NCBI RefSeq assembly: GCF_003258605.2
Contig: NZ_CP031264.1
Coordinates: 6,130,232-6,194,231, forward strand
Direction: 5' to 3'
Length of the DNA: 64,000 bases
From: Peterkaempfera bronchialis
GTDB lineage: Bacteria > Actinomycetota > Actinomycetes > Streptomycetales > Streptomycetaceae
The notes beneath the pieces were generated by a model. It searched no databases. It was not told the DNA's origin and saw only the letters and a program-made list of their open reading frames with translations. Shown in pieces: positions 9,401 through 17,073 of the stretch. Positions within the stretch are counted from its first letter, which is position 1, and each line of letters begins with the position of its first letter. The position numbers were made by a program, and so were the translations under genes.

Positions 9401-11382
9401 CCGCCGCCGGGCAGCGGCAGGGTCACCGACTGGTCGTGCGTCCGCCAGACGCTGCCCTGCGTCTCCAGGTCCAGCACCCGGCCCGCCGAGCGGTGCCAGT
9501 AGCCGCGCAGCCGGTAGTCCTGGTGCCGGGAGTGCCAGTACACCAGCAGTTCGCCGTCGACCCAGTGGAAGGCGGGGTCGCTCCAGGCGTCCCCGGCCGG
9601 AATGCGCAGGTCGTGGCTGAGCGCGGTGCCGTCGGCACCGATCACCCGGGCCTGCGCCGGACCGGAGACGACCAGCTGCGGCCAGGCGTCGGAGACGATC
9701 AGCTTATGGTGGTCCTTGGCCTTCACCAGGGCGGCGACGGCCTCGTCCCAGGCGGGCCAGCCCAGTTCGTCGAAGATCCCGCCGCGCAGCGTCCGCGCCA
9801 GCTCGGCGGCGAGGTCGGCCCCGGCCGCCGCCGCGACCTCGTCGGCGGCCAGCGCCAGCGCCTCGCCGGGCAGCCAGGTCAGCCGGTCCATGGCCTGCGG
9901 CAGTTGCGGGAGCCCCGCCCAGGAGCGGCGGGCCACCGCGCGCATCCACCCGGTCAGCAGCGGCCGTCCACCGGGGGAGGAGGCCAGCAGCCGGACGGTC
10001 CGCCGGGCGTCCGCGTCGTTGGTGAGCCGGTCGGCGCCCCGGTGGAAGGAGTCCCGGAACCGGTCGTCGGCCGCCAGGGCGCGCAGAGCGCGCTGCCCCT
10101 CGCCCTCCGACCACGGCTCCAGCCGCAGCCAGTGGTCCTCCGCCGGGTCGGCCACCGGCAGGTCCAGGGAGAGCAGCAGGTCCAGCAGGTCCAGGTCCAG
10201 GCCGGGACGCAGGGCGCCGCCGTCGGCGGCCAGTTCGGCGCGCAGCCGCCCGGCGGCGCGCTCCACCAGCCCGTACAGGGCCGGCAGCCGGCGCGGATAG
10301 CCCCAGCGGGGGTTGCGGGCGTCGATGAACCGCTGGAGCCAGCCGACCACGCCATCGGAGGGCCGTGGCTGCTCCGGCGGTGTGCCGTCCACCAGCCCGG
10401 CGACGGCACCGGACTCCTCCAGCACCTCCAGCCAGAGCTCCATCAGGTCGGCGCCGCCGCGCGGCATCACCTCCAGCAGCGCGCCGCGCACCGTGGCATC
10501 ACGCCGGGCCAGGGCCACCAGCGCCGGGCGGTGCGACGTCCACCAGCCCACCGGGGCCCGCAGGGTGGCCGGCAGCTCCAGCAGCTCGGCCAGGTACTCC
10601 TGCTCCGCCGCCGCCGGGTCCGCGCCGGCCGCCCGGGCGAGCCGCCGCAGGTCGGTGGCCATCCGCACGGACGGCGGCAGGCCACCGGCGCAGCGCCGCA
10701 CGCAGAGCAGCCGGAACCGGCGGAACGCCTCCGCCGCCGGGACGCGCGCGGCCAGCTCCTTGGCATGGCCGGCGAGCACCTTCACCGGCAGCGCGCCCGC
10801 CAGGGCGAACTCCAGGAAGACCGCGTCCAGCCGGTCCTCGTCCACCGTCAGGCCGTGCTCGGCCTCCGCCCGGCGTGCCCGGGTGAAGAGCTGCGCCGCA
10901 TAGGTGGCGTTCTCCACCCCGAGGAAGGCGCGGGCGGCCTGCTCATAGAAGGTCGGCAGGAAGTGCGGTACGGCCGCGCCCAACCGGTCGGCCAACTCCA
11001 GGTAGGCGTCCAGCGCCGCTTTCGGCTTGGACGTCGCCTGCCGGGCGGCCCGCTCCAGCTCCGGCACCACGGCCAGCGCATGGTGCCCGTCCCCGGGGTG
11101 GTGCACCAGCACCCACTCCGGGAAACCGAGGGACTGCCGCAGCCCCAACCCGACCACGGCGGGCTCGGCGGCGGGCTCCAGCCCGAGGAAGCCGGCCGCC
11201 AGGTCCTCCGCAGCCCCCAGCTCCCCGGCGACCAGCCGCACCACGGTCCGGCCGTCCAGGCCCGGGTGGCGGTAGCTGCGCGCGGTCAGCTCCACCGCCC
11301 GCTCACCGGCGCCCTCCGTACCCGGCGGCAGCACCGCGCCCGCCGTCAGCAGCTCCTCGGCCTGCGTCATCGCGCCGTTCAC
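6490..11382 (-). CDS. Very large (1,630 aa) uncharacterised protein of the MoxR-DUF4132 cluster
   Basis: Starts at GTG 11382, which overlaps the upstream DUF4132 stop (GTGA), with GAGGAG eight bases before it; an ATG at 11370 is the alternative. I do not recognise a named catalytic domain. The N-terminal third is helical and Leu/Ala-rich. Residues ~560-860 are rich in Trp, Gly and Asp and predicted beta (VIGADGTALSHDLRIP, FHWVDGELLVYWHSR), suggesting a propeller-like or beta-sandwich region. The rest is helical and ends in a basic tail (KVRRTKRR). There is no signal peptide or membrane segment, so it is cytoplasmic. Its place between DUF4132 and MoxR suggests a scaffold or MoxR client. It may correspond to the N-terminal part of large MolR/YehI-like proteins, but that is a guess. 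Confidence 0.8.
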   Translation of the reverse strand: MNGAMTQAEELLTAGAVLPPGTEGAGERAVELTARSYRHPGLDGRTVVRLVAGELGAAEDLAAGFLGLEPAAEPAVVGLGLRQSLGFPEWVLVHHPGDGHHALAVVPELERAARQATSKPKAALDAYLELADRLGAAVPHFLPTFYEQAARAFLGVENATYAAQLFTRARRAEAEHGLTVDEDRLDAVFLEFALAGALPVKVLAGHAKELAARVPAAEAFRRFRLLCVRRCAGGLPPSVRMATDLRRLARAAGADPAAAEQEYLAELLELPATLRAPVGWWTSHRPALVALARRDATVRGALLEVMPRGGADLMELWLEVLEESGAVAGLVDGTPPEQPRPSDGVVGWLQRFIDARNPRWGYPRRLPALYGLVERAAGRLRAELAADGGALRPGLDLDLLDLLLSLDLPVADPAEDHWLRLEPWSEGEGQRALRALAADDRFRDSFHRGADRLTNDADARRTVRLLASSPGGRPLLTGWMRAVARRSWAGLPQLPQAMDRLTWLPGEALALAADEVAAAAGADLAAELARTLRGGIFDELGWPAWDEAVAALVKAKDHHKLIVSDAWPQLVVSGPAQARVIGADGTALSHDLRIPAGDAWSDPAFHWVDGELLVYWHSRHQDYRLRGYWHRSAGRVLDLETQGSVWRTHDQSVTLPLPGGGRTTGEGVLHPGDTAVPLRRNVIADAGAYWVWDGQEPAGWREYDPASGQHGRPGLPGFLADALRDAPAGSSLAAGQSWLRPAAPDTTATPAGIPVGGLLGWRAVQLPDGSWRGQDLAGRTVTTSREQGAPQLALTLPGDDRARALTTAWRTVTLLDPDGVATATATPDGDPGPFAAGSPLLPPLAYWHCLRPRDPEGSAALRRVDRETAAALLKAAAPGTAPGSAPVGDAELAEEVRALLPQVADEALVAGIAGVVRYAVAQQATLDRVGVRLAEALAGVGPEELPDGPDDRRVESALSGLIGTSRHWWGEPGRTTFDQLRLVGRALRAAPPAAGRPGPDGGLHLDGTELPNPRLQWWPPLLDGGAALAFRYAVETTPQEHRDTLRDLLGELDGLGFVPASGAVPWRLVTLRLDAAVLTARGNRPTSWRGLLPLDSGALLAVLDTLDTDTAGHRFTGLLHDPSGQAAPGRPYTVLSTAPVLDGLGADRLAAVLAATSGRGPAPWRPEAAEEFARLTGVSPTMARLVVAGMPCVDNRERAFLPSGLRTALGLKAADASVARDELRRLAPAVRRAVVAALLPDDPDRLWRDGPDVAAAAAVWIEKVGRRVAVPEWLTVEAVRAVPASPGPALLLPALLDPASSPELTRDLEWAVRRDRVAPVDQRADGFGAGVLTTVVALTGWLAHRLPAGDPVRAALPAVPGLLRDRLAHPGLMLDLGRYVNLPGFRKVAGTPTEVGDGWERYGAVIMATHDDQPAPGLRTALLDAAGGDPYLAALRGADQQPFPVEVALRTALSDRFAALLADPGDPAAGERDADGTWWPQDPTRSVPELVAEAAGEHGLGADAAALYLMLLAMPDPTDRATARWTGWKPRRLKAARAELAGSGLVVEASRARAGRSLFLPGGWVALRSPHLPLELWKLPLFDLAEGHSPDGAVVPLELHADLYRRAWQRLGEGDVPRFEQLKVRRTKRR

Positions 11383-12245
11383 TGGCTCTTCTCCTCTTCG
11401 ATCCGGCGCCCGGCATACAGTGCCGCGGCCATCCGCATTCCCTCCGACCAGGCCACCGGCCCGACCTCCCGCAGCGGCAGCGACCGGCCGTCCGGGCCCT
11501 GCCAGGTGAGGTTGCCGGGCTCCGCGTCGCCCTCCCAGTACGGCTCCCCGATCCACAGCGCCGCCTCGGCGGTCCGCCCGCCGTCCCGCGCCGCGCAGGT
11601 GGCGTAGCCGCCGGAGACCCGGTAGCCCAGCGCGGTGGCCCGCGCGGCGAGCCCGAACCGGGAGGCGAAGGTCGCACCGGCGAACTCGGTGACCTCGGTC
11701 GCGCCCGCCGCCAGGTCGTCCGGCTTGCGCCAGGTCGCCCGGTGGATCTGCTCCACCCGCTGGGTGACGCCCAGTTCGGCGGCGAACTCCCGCAGCTCGT
11801 CCAGGTCCGGCAGCAGTACGGGGTGCGGCAGGGTCACCGTCTCCGGGGAGAGGCGGACGGTCTCCCCGTCCAGGTTGACCACCCGCAGCTCGCCGCTGTC
11901 GGTGGCGTCCCGCAGAAAGCCCACCTCGTCCGGGTCGTCGCCGACCACCGCCAGGTCGCGCAGCGCCGCCTGCCACGCCTCGTCCGGCCAGACCTCGGCC
12001 AGAAGGCCGGTCGGGACGGGCAGCGACGACACCATCCAGGCGTCCACCTGCCGGACGCACGCGGCTCCATGCCGGTCCAGCCACTCGGCGAGCCGGCGCA
12101 GCCGGTCCACCTCGGGGTGCTCCCGCAGTGCCTTGGGCAGCGACTTCAGCTGCCGCCCCGCCGCCCGGCCCGTTGTGGCCCGCGCCGCCACCCGGCCTTC
12201 CATCAGGGCGACTTCATAGCCGTCGCCCGCCGCCAGCCAACCCAC
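11379..12245 (-). CDS. DUF4132 domain protein (YehI/MolR-like C-terminal domain)
   Basis: First gene of the cluster. I chose GTG 12245 because GAGAGG lies eight bases upstream; GTG 12281 is the longer option. The 288-residue product opens with a beta hairpin (GYEVALMEGRVAAR), then RQLKSLPKAL, LAEWLDRHGAACVRQVD and LLAEVWPDEAWQAALRDL. This pattern fits the DUF4132 domain found at the C-terminus of E. coli YehI and alone in actinobacteria. No enzymatic residues are known for the family. The last codons overlap the start of the 1,630-residue gene. The operon promoter should lie in 12246-12499, though no clear -35/-10 pair is visible there. Family assignment is from memory of the pattern. Confidence 0.72.
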   Translation of the reverse strand: MGWLAAGDGYEVALMEGRVAARATTGRAAGRQLKSLPKALREHPEVDRLRRLAEWLDRHGAACVRQVDAWMVSSLPVPTGLLAEVWPDEAWQAALRDLAVVGDDPDEVGFLRDATDSGELRVVNLDGETVRLSPETVTLPHPVLLPDLDELREFAAELGVTQRVEQIHRATWRKPDDLAAGATEVTEFAGATFASRFGLAARATALGYRVSGGYATCAARDGGRTAEAALWIGEPYWEGDAEPGNLTWQGPDGRSLPLREVGPVAWSEGMRMAAALYAGRRIEEEKSQ

Positions 12246-12499
12246 CGATGCCGCCTCTCGCCGTTCGGACGCACGCAGCACCGACCGGGGGGTGCTCCCC
12301 CGGCCGCACTGCGACGATGTCAGGAACGCTAGCCGCCACCACTGACAACGGAGATCGCCCGGCCCACCGCAGGGCGTCGCCGCCGGCGGCGGTCGGAGCC
12401 GGGCCGTGAGCCGAGCCGTGCGGGGGTCTGCGGTTGGGTCGGCGTCGGTGGCCGGTGCGGGGGCGGTGGCCCGTGGTGGCAGCCTCGGCCGAGGGTGTC

Positions 12500-13354
12500 T
12501 CAGGTGGCGTACGCGGCCATGGCGGTGGCGGTCAGACCGGAGCCCAGGTAGCCGCCGAGGGTGTGGAAGTCCATGCGTCCGATGTACGCCTCCTCGTGCC
12601 GGTCCACCGGGAACCGGCCGCCCAGCCGGGGCGGCAGCGCCACCAGGTCTCCCGGGTCGGCGAGGTTCACCCAGCGGGCCACTCCCGGCGGGCGGGCGCC
12701 CCGGCCGTCCCGGGGCTCGGGCTCCAGCGCTTCGAAGACCGCGCCGGGCAGACCGAGCGGCGAGCCCAGGGTGACCAGGAGGTCGACCTCAAGGTCGGGG
12801 TGGGCGTGCAGCGCCTCATAGGCCACCACCGAACCCAGCGAGTGGGCCAGCACCACCCGGGGCCGGTGGGTCCGTACCGCCTCGGCGACGGTGTCGCGGA
12901 TGCGGCGGCGGCGCTCGGCGCGGCTGAGGTAGACGTACACCTCGCGGGCGAGGGCCACCACGACCCGGCCCAGGGTGTCGGCGGCGACACCGCGCCGGGC
13001 GGCCAGCCAGCCCAGCGCCTGGCGCAGCGGCAGGGTGGCCGGCCCTTGCGCCTCTGCCGGGGCGGGCACTCCGGCGGCCAGCAACCAGGCTGCGGCGACG
13101 ACCGACTGATGGCCGGTCAACTCGTCCAGGTCACCGTCCCAAGCCCCCTGCGCCTGCGGCTCGGCCAGCAGATGCGCGTAGTAGGCGACCTCCAGCCGGG
13201 GCACGGGCAGGTGCGGGAGCCCGGCGGCGGCGTATCCGGCGGCCAGCCGGGGCTGCCACTGCGCGGCCAGCAGAGCGGCGGCCTCTGCCGGGGCGCGGCC
13301 CGGTTGCAGATTGCCGATGCCGTGGACCGCCACGACCGGTGTCGGGTCCGTCAT
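12500..13354 (-). CDS. Alpha/beta-hydrolase (lipase/esterase-like) downstream of the caspase-NTPase gene
   Basis: A 284-residue cytoplasmic alpha/beta-hydrolase. The oxyanion-side strand is VVAVHGIGN (residues 7-15) and the nucleophile elbow is AHSLGS with Ser172, in a strand-helix setting (PRVVLAHSLGSVVAYEAL). The acid and His are likely in NLADPGDLVALPP and the C-terminal RMDFHTLGGYL segment. The start ATG overlaps the caspase-NTPase stop (ATGA), so the two are translationally coupled. In conflict-type operons such hydrolases can be lipid- or peptide-cleaving effectors; here that is inference. It has no signal peptide or membrane segment. Confidence 0.82.
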   Translation of the reverse strand: MTDPTPVVAVHGIGNLQPGRAPAEAAALLAAQWQPRLAAGYAAAGLPHLPVPRLEVAYYAHLLAEPQAQGAWDGDLDELTGHQSVVAAAWLLAAGVPAPAEAQGPATLPLRQALGWLAARRGVAADTLGRVVVALAREVYVYLSRAERRRRIRDTVAEAVRTHRPRVVLAHSLGSVVAYEALHAHPDLEVDLLVTLGSPLGLPGAVFEALEPEPRDGRGARPPGVARWVNLADPGDLVALPPRLGGRFPVDRHEEAYIGRMDFHTLGGYLGSGLTATAMAAYAT

Positions 13355-16300
13355 GGAGTCTCCTCGGGTGCGGGTGCGGGTGCGGGTGCGGGTGCGGGTG
13401 CGGGTGCGGGTGCGGTGGTGTCCGTCCAGGAAAGGAAGGCGGTCTCCGTGCCGAAGCCGGCCAGCAGGCCCGTCTCGCAGAGCGCCAGCGCGCCGACCGG
13501 CAGCGGGAAGGCCAGCAGGGTTCCGGCGGCGGAGTCCGGGGTGAGGTCCCAGAGCCGCACGGTGCGGTCCTCGCCCGCGACCGCGACCCGCAGGCCACCA
13601 GGCAGGGGCGCGGGCGCGGCGGCGAGGGCGGTGACCGGCCCCTGACGGCCGTCCAGGGTGTGCAGCAGGGAACCCTCTGCCAGGTCCCAGACCCGTACCG
13701 TGCCGTCCTCGCCGCCGGTCAGCGCATGCGGACGGCCCCGCAGGTCGGCGATGGACACCTCACCGACCGGCCCGTGGTGCCCTTCGAGGGTGTGCAGCAG
13801 GGCACCCTCCGCCAGGTCCCAGACCCGTACGGTCCCGTCGTGCCCGGCGGTGACGGCGTGCGGTCGGCCGCCGACGGCGGCGGTGGCGACGGCGGTCGGC
13901 CAGGCGCCGCCGTCGAGGGTGCGGCGCGGGGTGCCGTCGGCGAGGTCCCAGACCCGTACGGTGCCGTCGTACCCGGCGGTGACCGCCAGCGGCAGGCCAG
14001 GCGGCGCCCCCACGGAGGTCACCGGCCCATGGTGGCCCATCAGGGCGTACCGCAGGGTGCCGTCGGCGAGGTCCCAGACCCGTACCGTGCCGTCGTGCCC
14101 GGCCGTGACCGCGTGCGGCCGACCCGCGATGTCGGCCGCCGCCACCGCCGCCGCGCCCCCGCCGAGACCGCCCAGGGTGTGGCGCAGCGCCGGATGGGTC
14201 AGGCCGTCGGTGGCCCAGCGCGGCACCGCCGCCATGCCCGGCCCGGCGACCGGGGTGGTGCTCAGCGCCTCGGCCAGCGCCGGCCGCCCCCAGCGGGCGG
14301 CGTCGACGGCCAGCAGCGCGCGTCTGGCCTCCGGCCCCCGGTGGCCGGTGGTGGAGGTGCGCAGCACCGCCGCGTTGACCACGGCGGCGGGCGAGGTGGC
14401 CCGGTGCAGATGCGGTGCCAGCGCCTCCGGGCTGCTGTGCACCAGGAAGCCCGGGTCCAGCAGCAGGGCGTCGACCGCTGCGGGTCCGGCCTCCGCCGCA
14501 TGGTCCAGGGCGTGCCGCAGCAGATACGGCGGGGCCAGCTGCCAGGCTGCGGCGGAGCCCGGCGGGCCGAGCAGCCGCTCCAGCACGGCGGGGGCCGCCC
14601 CGGGGGAGCAGGCCCGCAGATGGTCGGTGAGGCGCTGGTGGAAGAAGCGGTACAGCTGCCTGCCGTCGGTGTCCGTACTGGTCCGCAGATAGAAGGCGGC
14701 GGTGTCCAGCGCCCGCCGGATGTCGCGGCGGGACGGCGGCTCCGGCGCGGCGCCGGGCCGGGCGGTGCGGAACGCCGGGGCGACCGCCTGGACCACGTCG
14801 AACGGCATGCCCTGGCCGTGCCCGTGGGCGACGGCCGCCAGGACGGGCCGCAGCCAGCCGTTCTGCTGCTCCAGGGAGTCCAGGTGCAGTTCCAGCATCC
14901 CCGGCAGGTCCTCCGGCAGCAGCGCCGCCGCCTCGTCGGGGGTCAGCGGGTGGCCGAGTCCGGCGAGGTGGTCGGCGAAGAGCCCGGCCATCAGGAAGCC
15001 GCCGCTGTCGGCGGAGCCCGCGAGCTGTGCGGCCAGCGCCGCGGAGACCTCCCGTCCGGCGTCGCCCGCCGCATAGCCGGGCGCCGTCCACAGCAGCTCC
15101 TCCAGATAGCCCGCCAGCTCCTGCTCCAGGCGGTCGCGCTGCACCGCGTCCAGGTCCAGCGGGCCCTCGCCGTCCCCGGCCGCCGCGAAGAGCGTGGGGA
15201 ACCTGCTCCGCCAGGGGCGGGTGGCGACCGCGACCCGGCAGAGCTGACCGGCGGCGGCCAGCGGGAGCAGCACCCCGTCCACCAGTTCCTCGGGCCGCTC
15301 GGCCTCGTCGAGGGCGTCGACCACCACCACGGCGGGCGCCGCCGAGGGCGCCGAGCGGAGCCGGTCCAGCAGCGCCGCCGCCGTCCAGCCGCCGCCCGGG
15401 GCCGCGCCCAGGCCCAACTGCCCGGCCACCGATGCCATCACCTGCGCGGGGGTGCGCCGGCGGGCGTGTACGGCGGCCAGCCGCCGGTGCTCCCGGGGCC
15501 GCTCGCGCAGCGGGATGCGGCTCCGTACGGTGCCGGTGACCTCGCGTAGCTGAGGGTGGGTCAGGCAGACGGTGACGCCCAGCAGCGCCGACTTGCCGGT
15601 ACCCGGCCCGCCGGTCACCAGCAGCAGCGGCGGCTCGGTCCCGGCGGGGTCGTCCAGCCAGCGGGTGAACCGGGCGCGCTCCGGCCCCCGCCCGGTGAAG
15701 AGGCACCCGGTCAGCGACTGCCCGCCGATCGGCCGCCCCGACGCCCGGGAGAGGAAGTGCATCGGGTCAAGCCCCGGGTCGGCCTCGGTGGCGAACTGCC
15801 ACAGCGCCCGCTCCACCCGCCCGTGCAGCCGCGCCACCGGGTCGTCGGAGTGCGCGGGATTGGGGAAGAACGGCGGCGGCTCCGCCGTCGCCTCGGTCCG
15901 CGAGGTGCGCACCACCGTCTGGGGGAGGGAGCCGTCCCTGCCCGGCGGGTCGCGGCGGGCCAGCTCCCGGTCGATCTCCTCCGCCAGGGTCTCCACCGGT
16001 ACATGGGAGAGCAGCGGCGAGACATCGAGCCAGCCCTCCCGCAGCCGGTCCAGCACCGCCGCCGTGGCCAGGGTGAACCGCGCCCCGTACGCCCGCTCGT
16101 CCTCGGTGGCCGCCGCGATCACCCACGCCTTGCGCTGTCTGGCCCGGACCTGCTGCGCCAGTTGGTGCACCACGGCGCGGCCCGCGCCGCAGACGTCCAG
16201 CAGCACCAGGGTCGGCGCGGTGTCGGAGTTGTCCTCCAGCGCGTCCAGCCACCGGTGCACCCCGAGGGCGGTGTCCGGCAGCCGCCGGGGGTCGGTGTCC

Positions 16301-16620
16301 GGCACCGGGACGTAGAGCGTGGTGCGGGAGGTGGCGGTGACGCCGTGTCCGGTGATGTGGACCACCAGGGACCGGCCCGCCGTGTTCGCCAGGGCCAGCC
16401 GCCAGGCGTCGCCGATCTCCTCCAGCGACCGGTCGAGCAGCGGGCCGGTGCCGTGCAGGCTGACGCCGGGGAGGCGGGTGAGCGCCCGGGCCAGCTCGGC
16501 GACGGCGGGCGCCACACACGGCAGGTCGGCGAAGCCGGGAGCGGCGGGGGAGCCGGGGTCCCACTCGCCGGCCGGCGCCGCGCGGAACGTCCCGGCTCCC
16601 ACCACCAAGGCTTGCGTCAC
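13351..16620 (-). CDS. Caspase-like peptidase / P-loop NTPase / WD40 repeat protein
   Basis: A 1,089-residue protein from GTG 16620 (GGGGG close upstream). Residues 1-150 form a caspase fold: the His is in VVHITGHG (H92) and the Cys in LVLLDVCGAG (C144), the spacing expected of a caspase-type His/Cys dyad. An intact Walker A GGPGTGKS follows at 337-344, with a Walker B-like VVVVDALDEAE ~90 residues later, typical of NACHT/STAND-type NTPases. Helical repeats lead to at least five WD40 blades (residues ~860-1060; GHDGTVRVWDL repeated). The tail is Ala-Pro repeats. This architecture is known from bacterial and fungal self-killing or signalling proteins: WD40 senses, the NTPase switches, the caspase cuts. 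The gene is divergent from fxsA, and co-transcribed with the hydrolase. No catalytic residue seems lost. Confidence 0.85.
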   Translation of the reverse strand: MTQALVVGAGTFRAAPAGEWDPGSPAAPGFADLPCVAPAVAELARALTRLPGVSLHGTGPLLDRSLEEIGDAWRLALANTAGRSLVVHITGHGVTATSRTTLYVPVPDTDPRRLPDTALGVHRWLDALEDNSDTAPTLVLLDVCGAGRAVVHQLAQQVRARQRKAWVIAAATEDERAYGARFTLATAAVLDRLREGWLDVSPLLSHVPVETLAEEIDRELARRDPPGRDGSLPQTVVRTSRTEATAEPPPFFPNPAHSDDPVARLHGRVERALWQFATEADPGLDPMHFLSRASGRPIGGQSLTGCLFTGRGPERARFTRWLDDPAGTEPPLLLVTGGPGTGKSALLGVTVCLTHPQLREVTGTVRSRIPLRERPREHRRLAAVHARRRTPAQVMASVAGQLGLGAAPGGGWTAAALLDRLRSAPSAAPAVVVVDALDEAERPEELVDGVLLPLAAAGQLCRVAVATRPWRSRFPTLFAAAGDGEGPLDLDAVQRDRLEQELAGYLEELLWTAPGYAAGDAGREVSAALAAQLAGSADSGGFLMAGLFADHLAGLGHPLTPDEAAALLPEDLPGMLELHLDSLEQQNGWLRPVLAAVAHGHGQGMPFDVVQAVAPAFRTARPGAAPEPPSRRDIRRALDTAAFYLRTSTDTDGRQLYRFFHQRLTDHLRACSPGAAPAVLERLLGPPGSAAAWQLAPPYLLRHALDHAAEAGPAAVDALLLDPGFLVHSSPEALAPHLHRATSPAAVVNAAVLRTSTTGHRGPEARRALLAVDAARWGRPALAEALSTTPVAGPGMAAVPRWATDGLTHPALRHTLGGLGGGAAAVAAADIAGRPHAVTAGHDGTVRVWDLADGTLRYALMGHHGPVTSVGAPPGLPLAVTAGYDGTVRVWDLADGTPRRTLDGGAWPTAVATAAVGGRPHAVTAGHDGTVRVWDLAEGALLHTLEGHHGPVGEVSIADLRGRPHALTGGEDGTVRVWDLAEGSLLHTLDGRQGPVTALAAAPAPLPGGLRVAVAGEDRTVRLWDLTPDSAAGTLLAFPLPVGALALCETGLLAGFGTETAFLSWTDTTAPAPAPAPAPAPAPAPEETP
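13366..13413. repeat. Hexanucleotide repeat, eight GGGTGC units
   Basis: Eight perfect GGGTGC units on the plus strand, encoding the Ala-Pro tail of the caspase-NTPase-WD40 protein just before its stop. Unit number changes would keep frame (two codons each), so length may vary among strains. Confidence 0.95.
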
Positions 16621-16649
16621 CAGACCCCCGAGTCCGCTCCGTGGTCGCG

Positions 16650-16655
16650 ATTCTA
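16650..16655 (-). promoter_or_regulatory. Candidate -10 box (TAGAAT) for the caspase-NTPase gene
   Basis: TAGAAT on the minus strand ends 30 bases before the GTG start and sits in an 8-base TTCTAGAA palindrome (16651-16658). The matching -35 is poor (TTCCGC). The intervening region up to fxsA (16621-16883) also carries TTGACT at 16780 on the plus strand without a well-spaced -10. Weak call. Confidence 0.3.
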
Positions 16656-16883
16656 GAAGCGGACCCGGTGCGGCGGAACGGAAACCGGCCGCCCGGCCGG
16701 GGCCGGGTTCCGGACAGCCGGGTGGCCGGTGAGCCAACCCAGGAGCGCGTTCTGGTCGCGTCCCCGACAATGTGCTTCCCTTGACTGGGAGCCGTGTGCG
16801 CGGGTTCCGTATGTCATCGCCACGGGCCGGGATTCTTCCTGTTCGGGCTCACGGCGCAGCTGAGATTCGGGGGCTGGGAGCCG

Positions 16884-17057
16884 ATGCAGACGTCGACGTC
16901 CGACGTGTCGTCCGAGATAGCCGATCTGACCGAGGCGGCATGGGCGGATCTGGAGGAGTTGCCCGACACGGTGCTGGCCGCCTCGCTGCGCAGAATCCTG
17001 CGCGACGCCCGCGATCCGCAATCCCCCCTCGCGTCCTTCCACTCCGCACTCGACTGA
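16884..17057 (+). CDS. fxsA: FxsA-like RiPP precursor peptide
   Basis: A 57-residue acidic peptide, too short for many gene callers. ATG 16884 follows GGGAG at four bases. It has the helical Asp/Glu-rich leader usual for FxsA peptides (VSSEIADLTEAAWADLEE), then an LRRILRDA segment, and ends in FHSALD. The following gene is a radical SAM enzyme of the FxsB type, which installs a cyclophane crosslink at the Phe-x-Ser of the C-terminal motif. The family motif is F-x-S-x-x-COOH, but here three residues follow Ser. The peptide is probably made with FxsB on one transcript (16-base gap). The mature product and its target are unknown. Confidence 0.85.
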   Translation: MQTSTSDVSSEIADLTEAAWADLEELPDTVLAASLRRILRDARDPQSPLASFHSALD

Positions 17058-17073
17058 ACGCGGGGGCCGGCAG

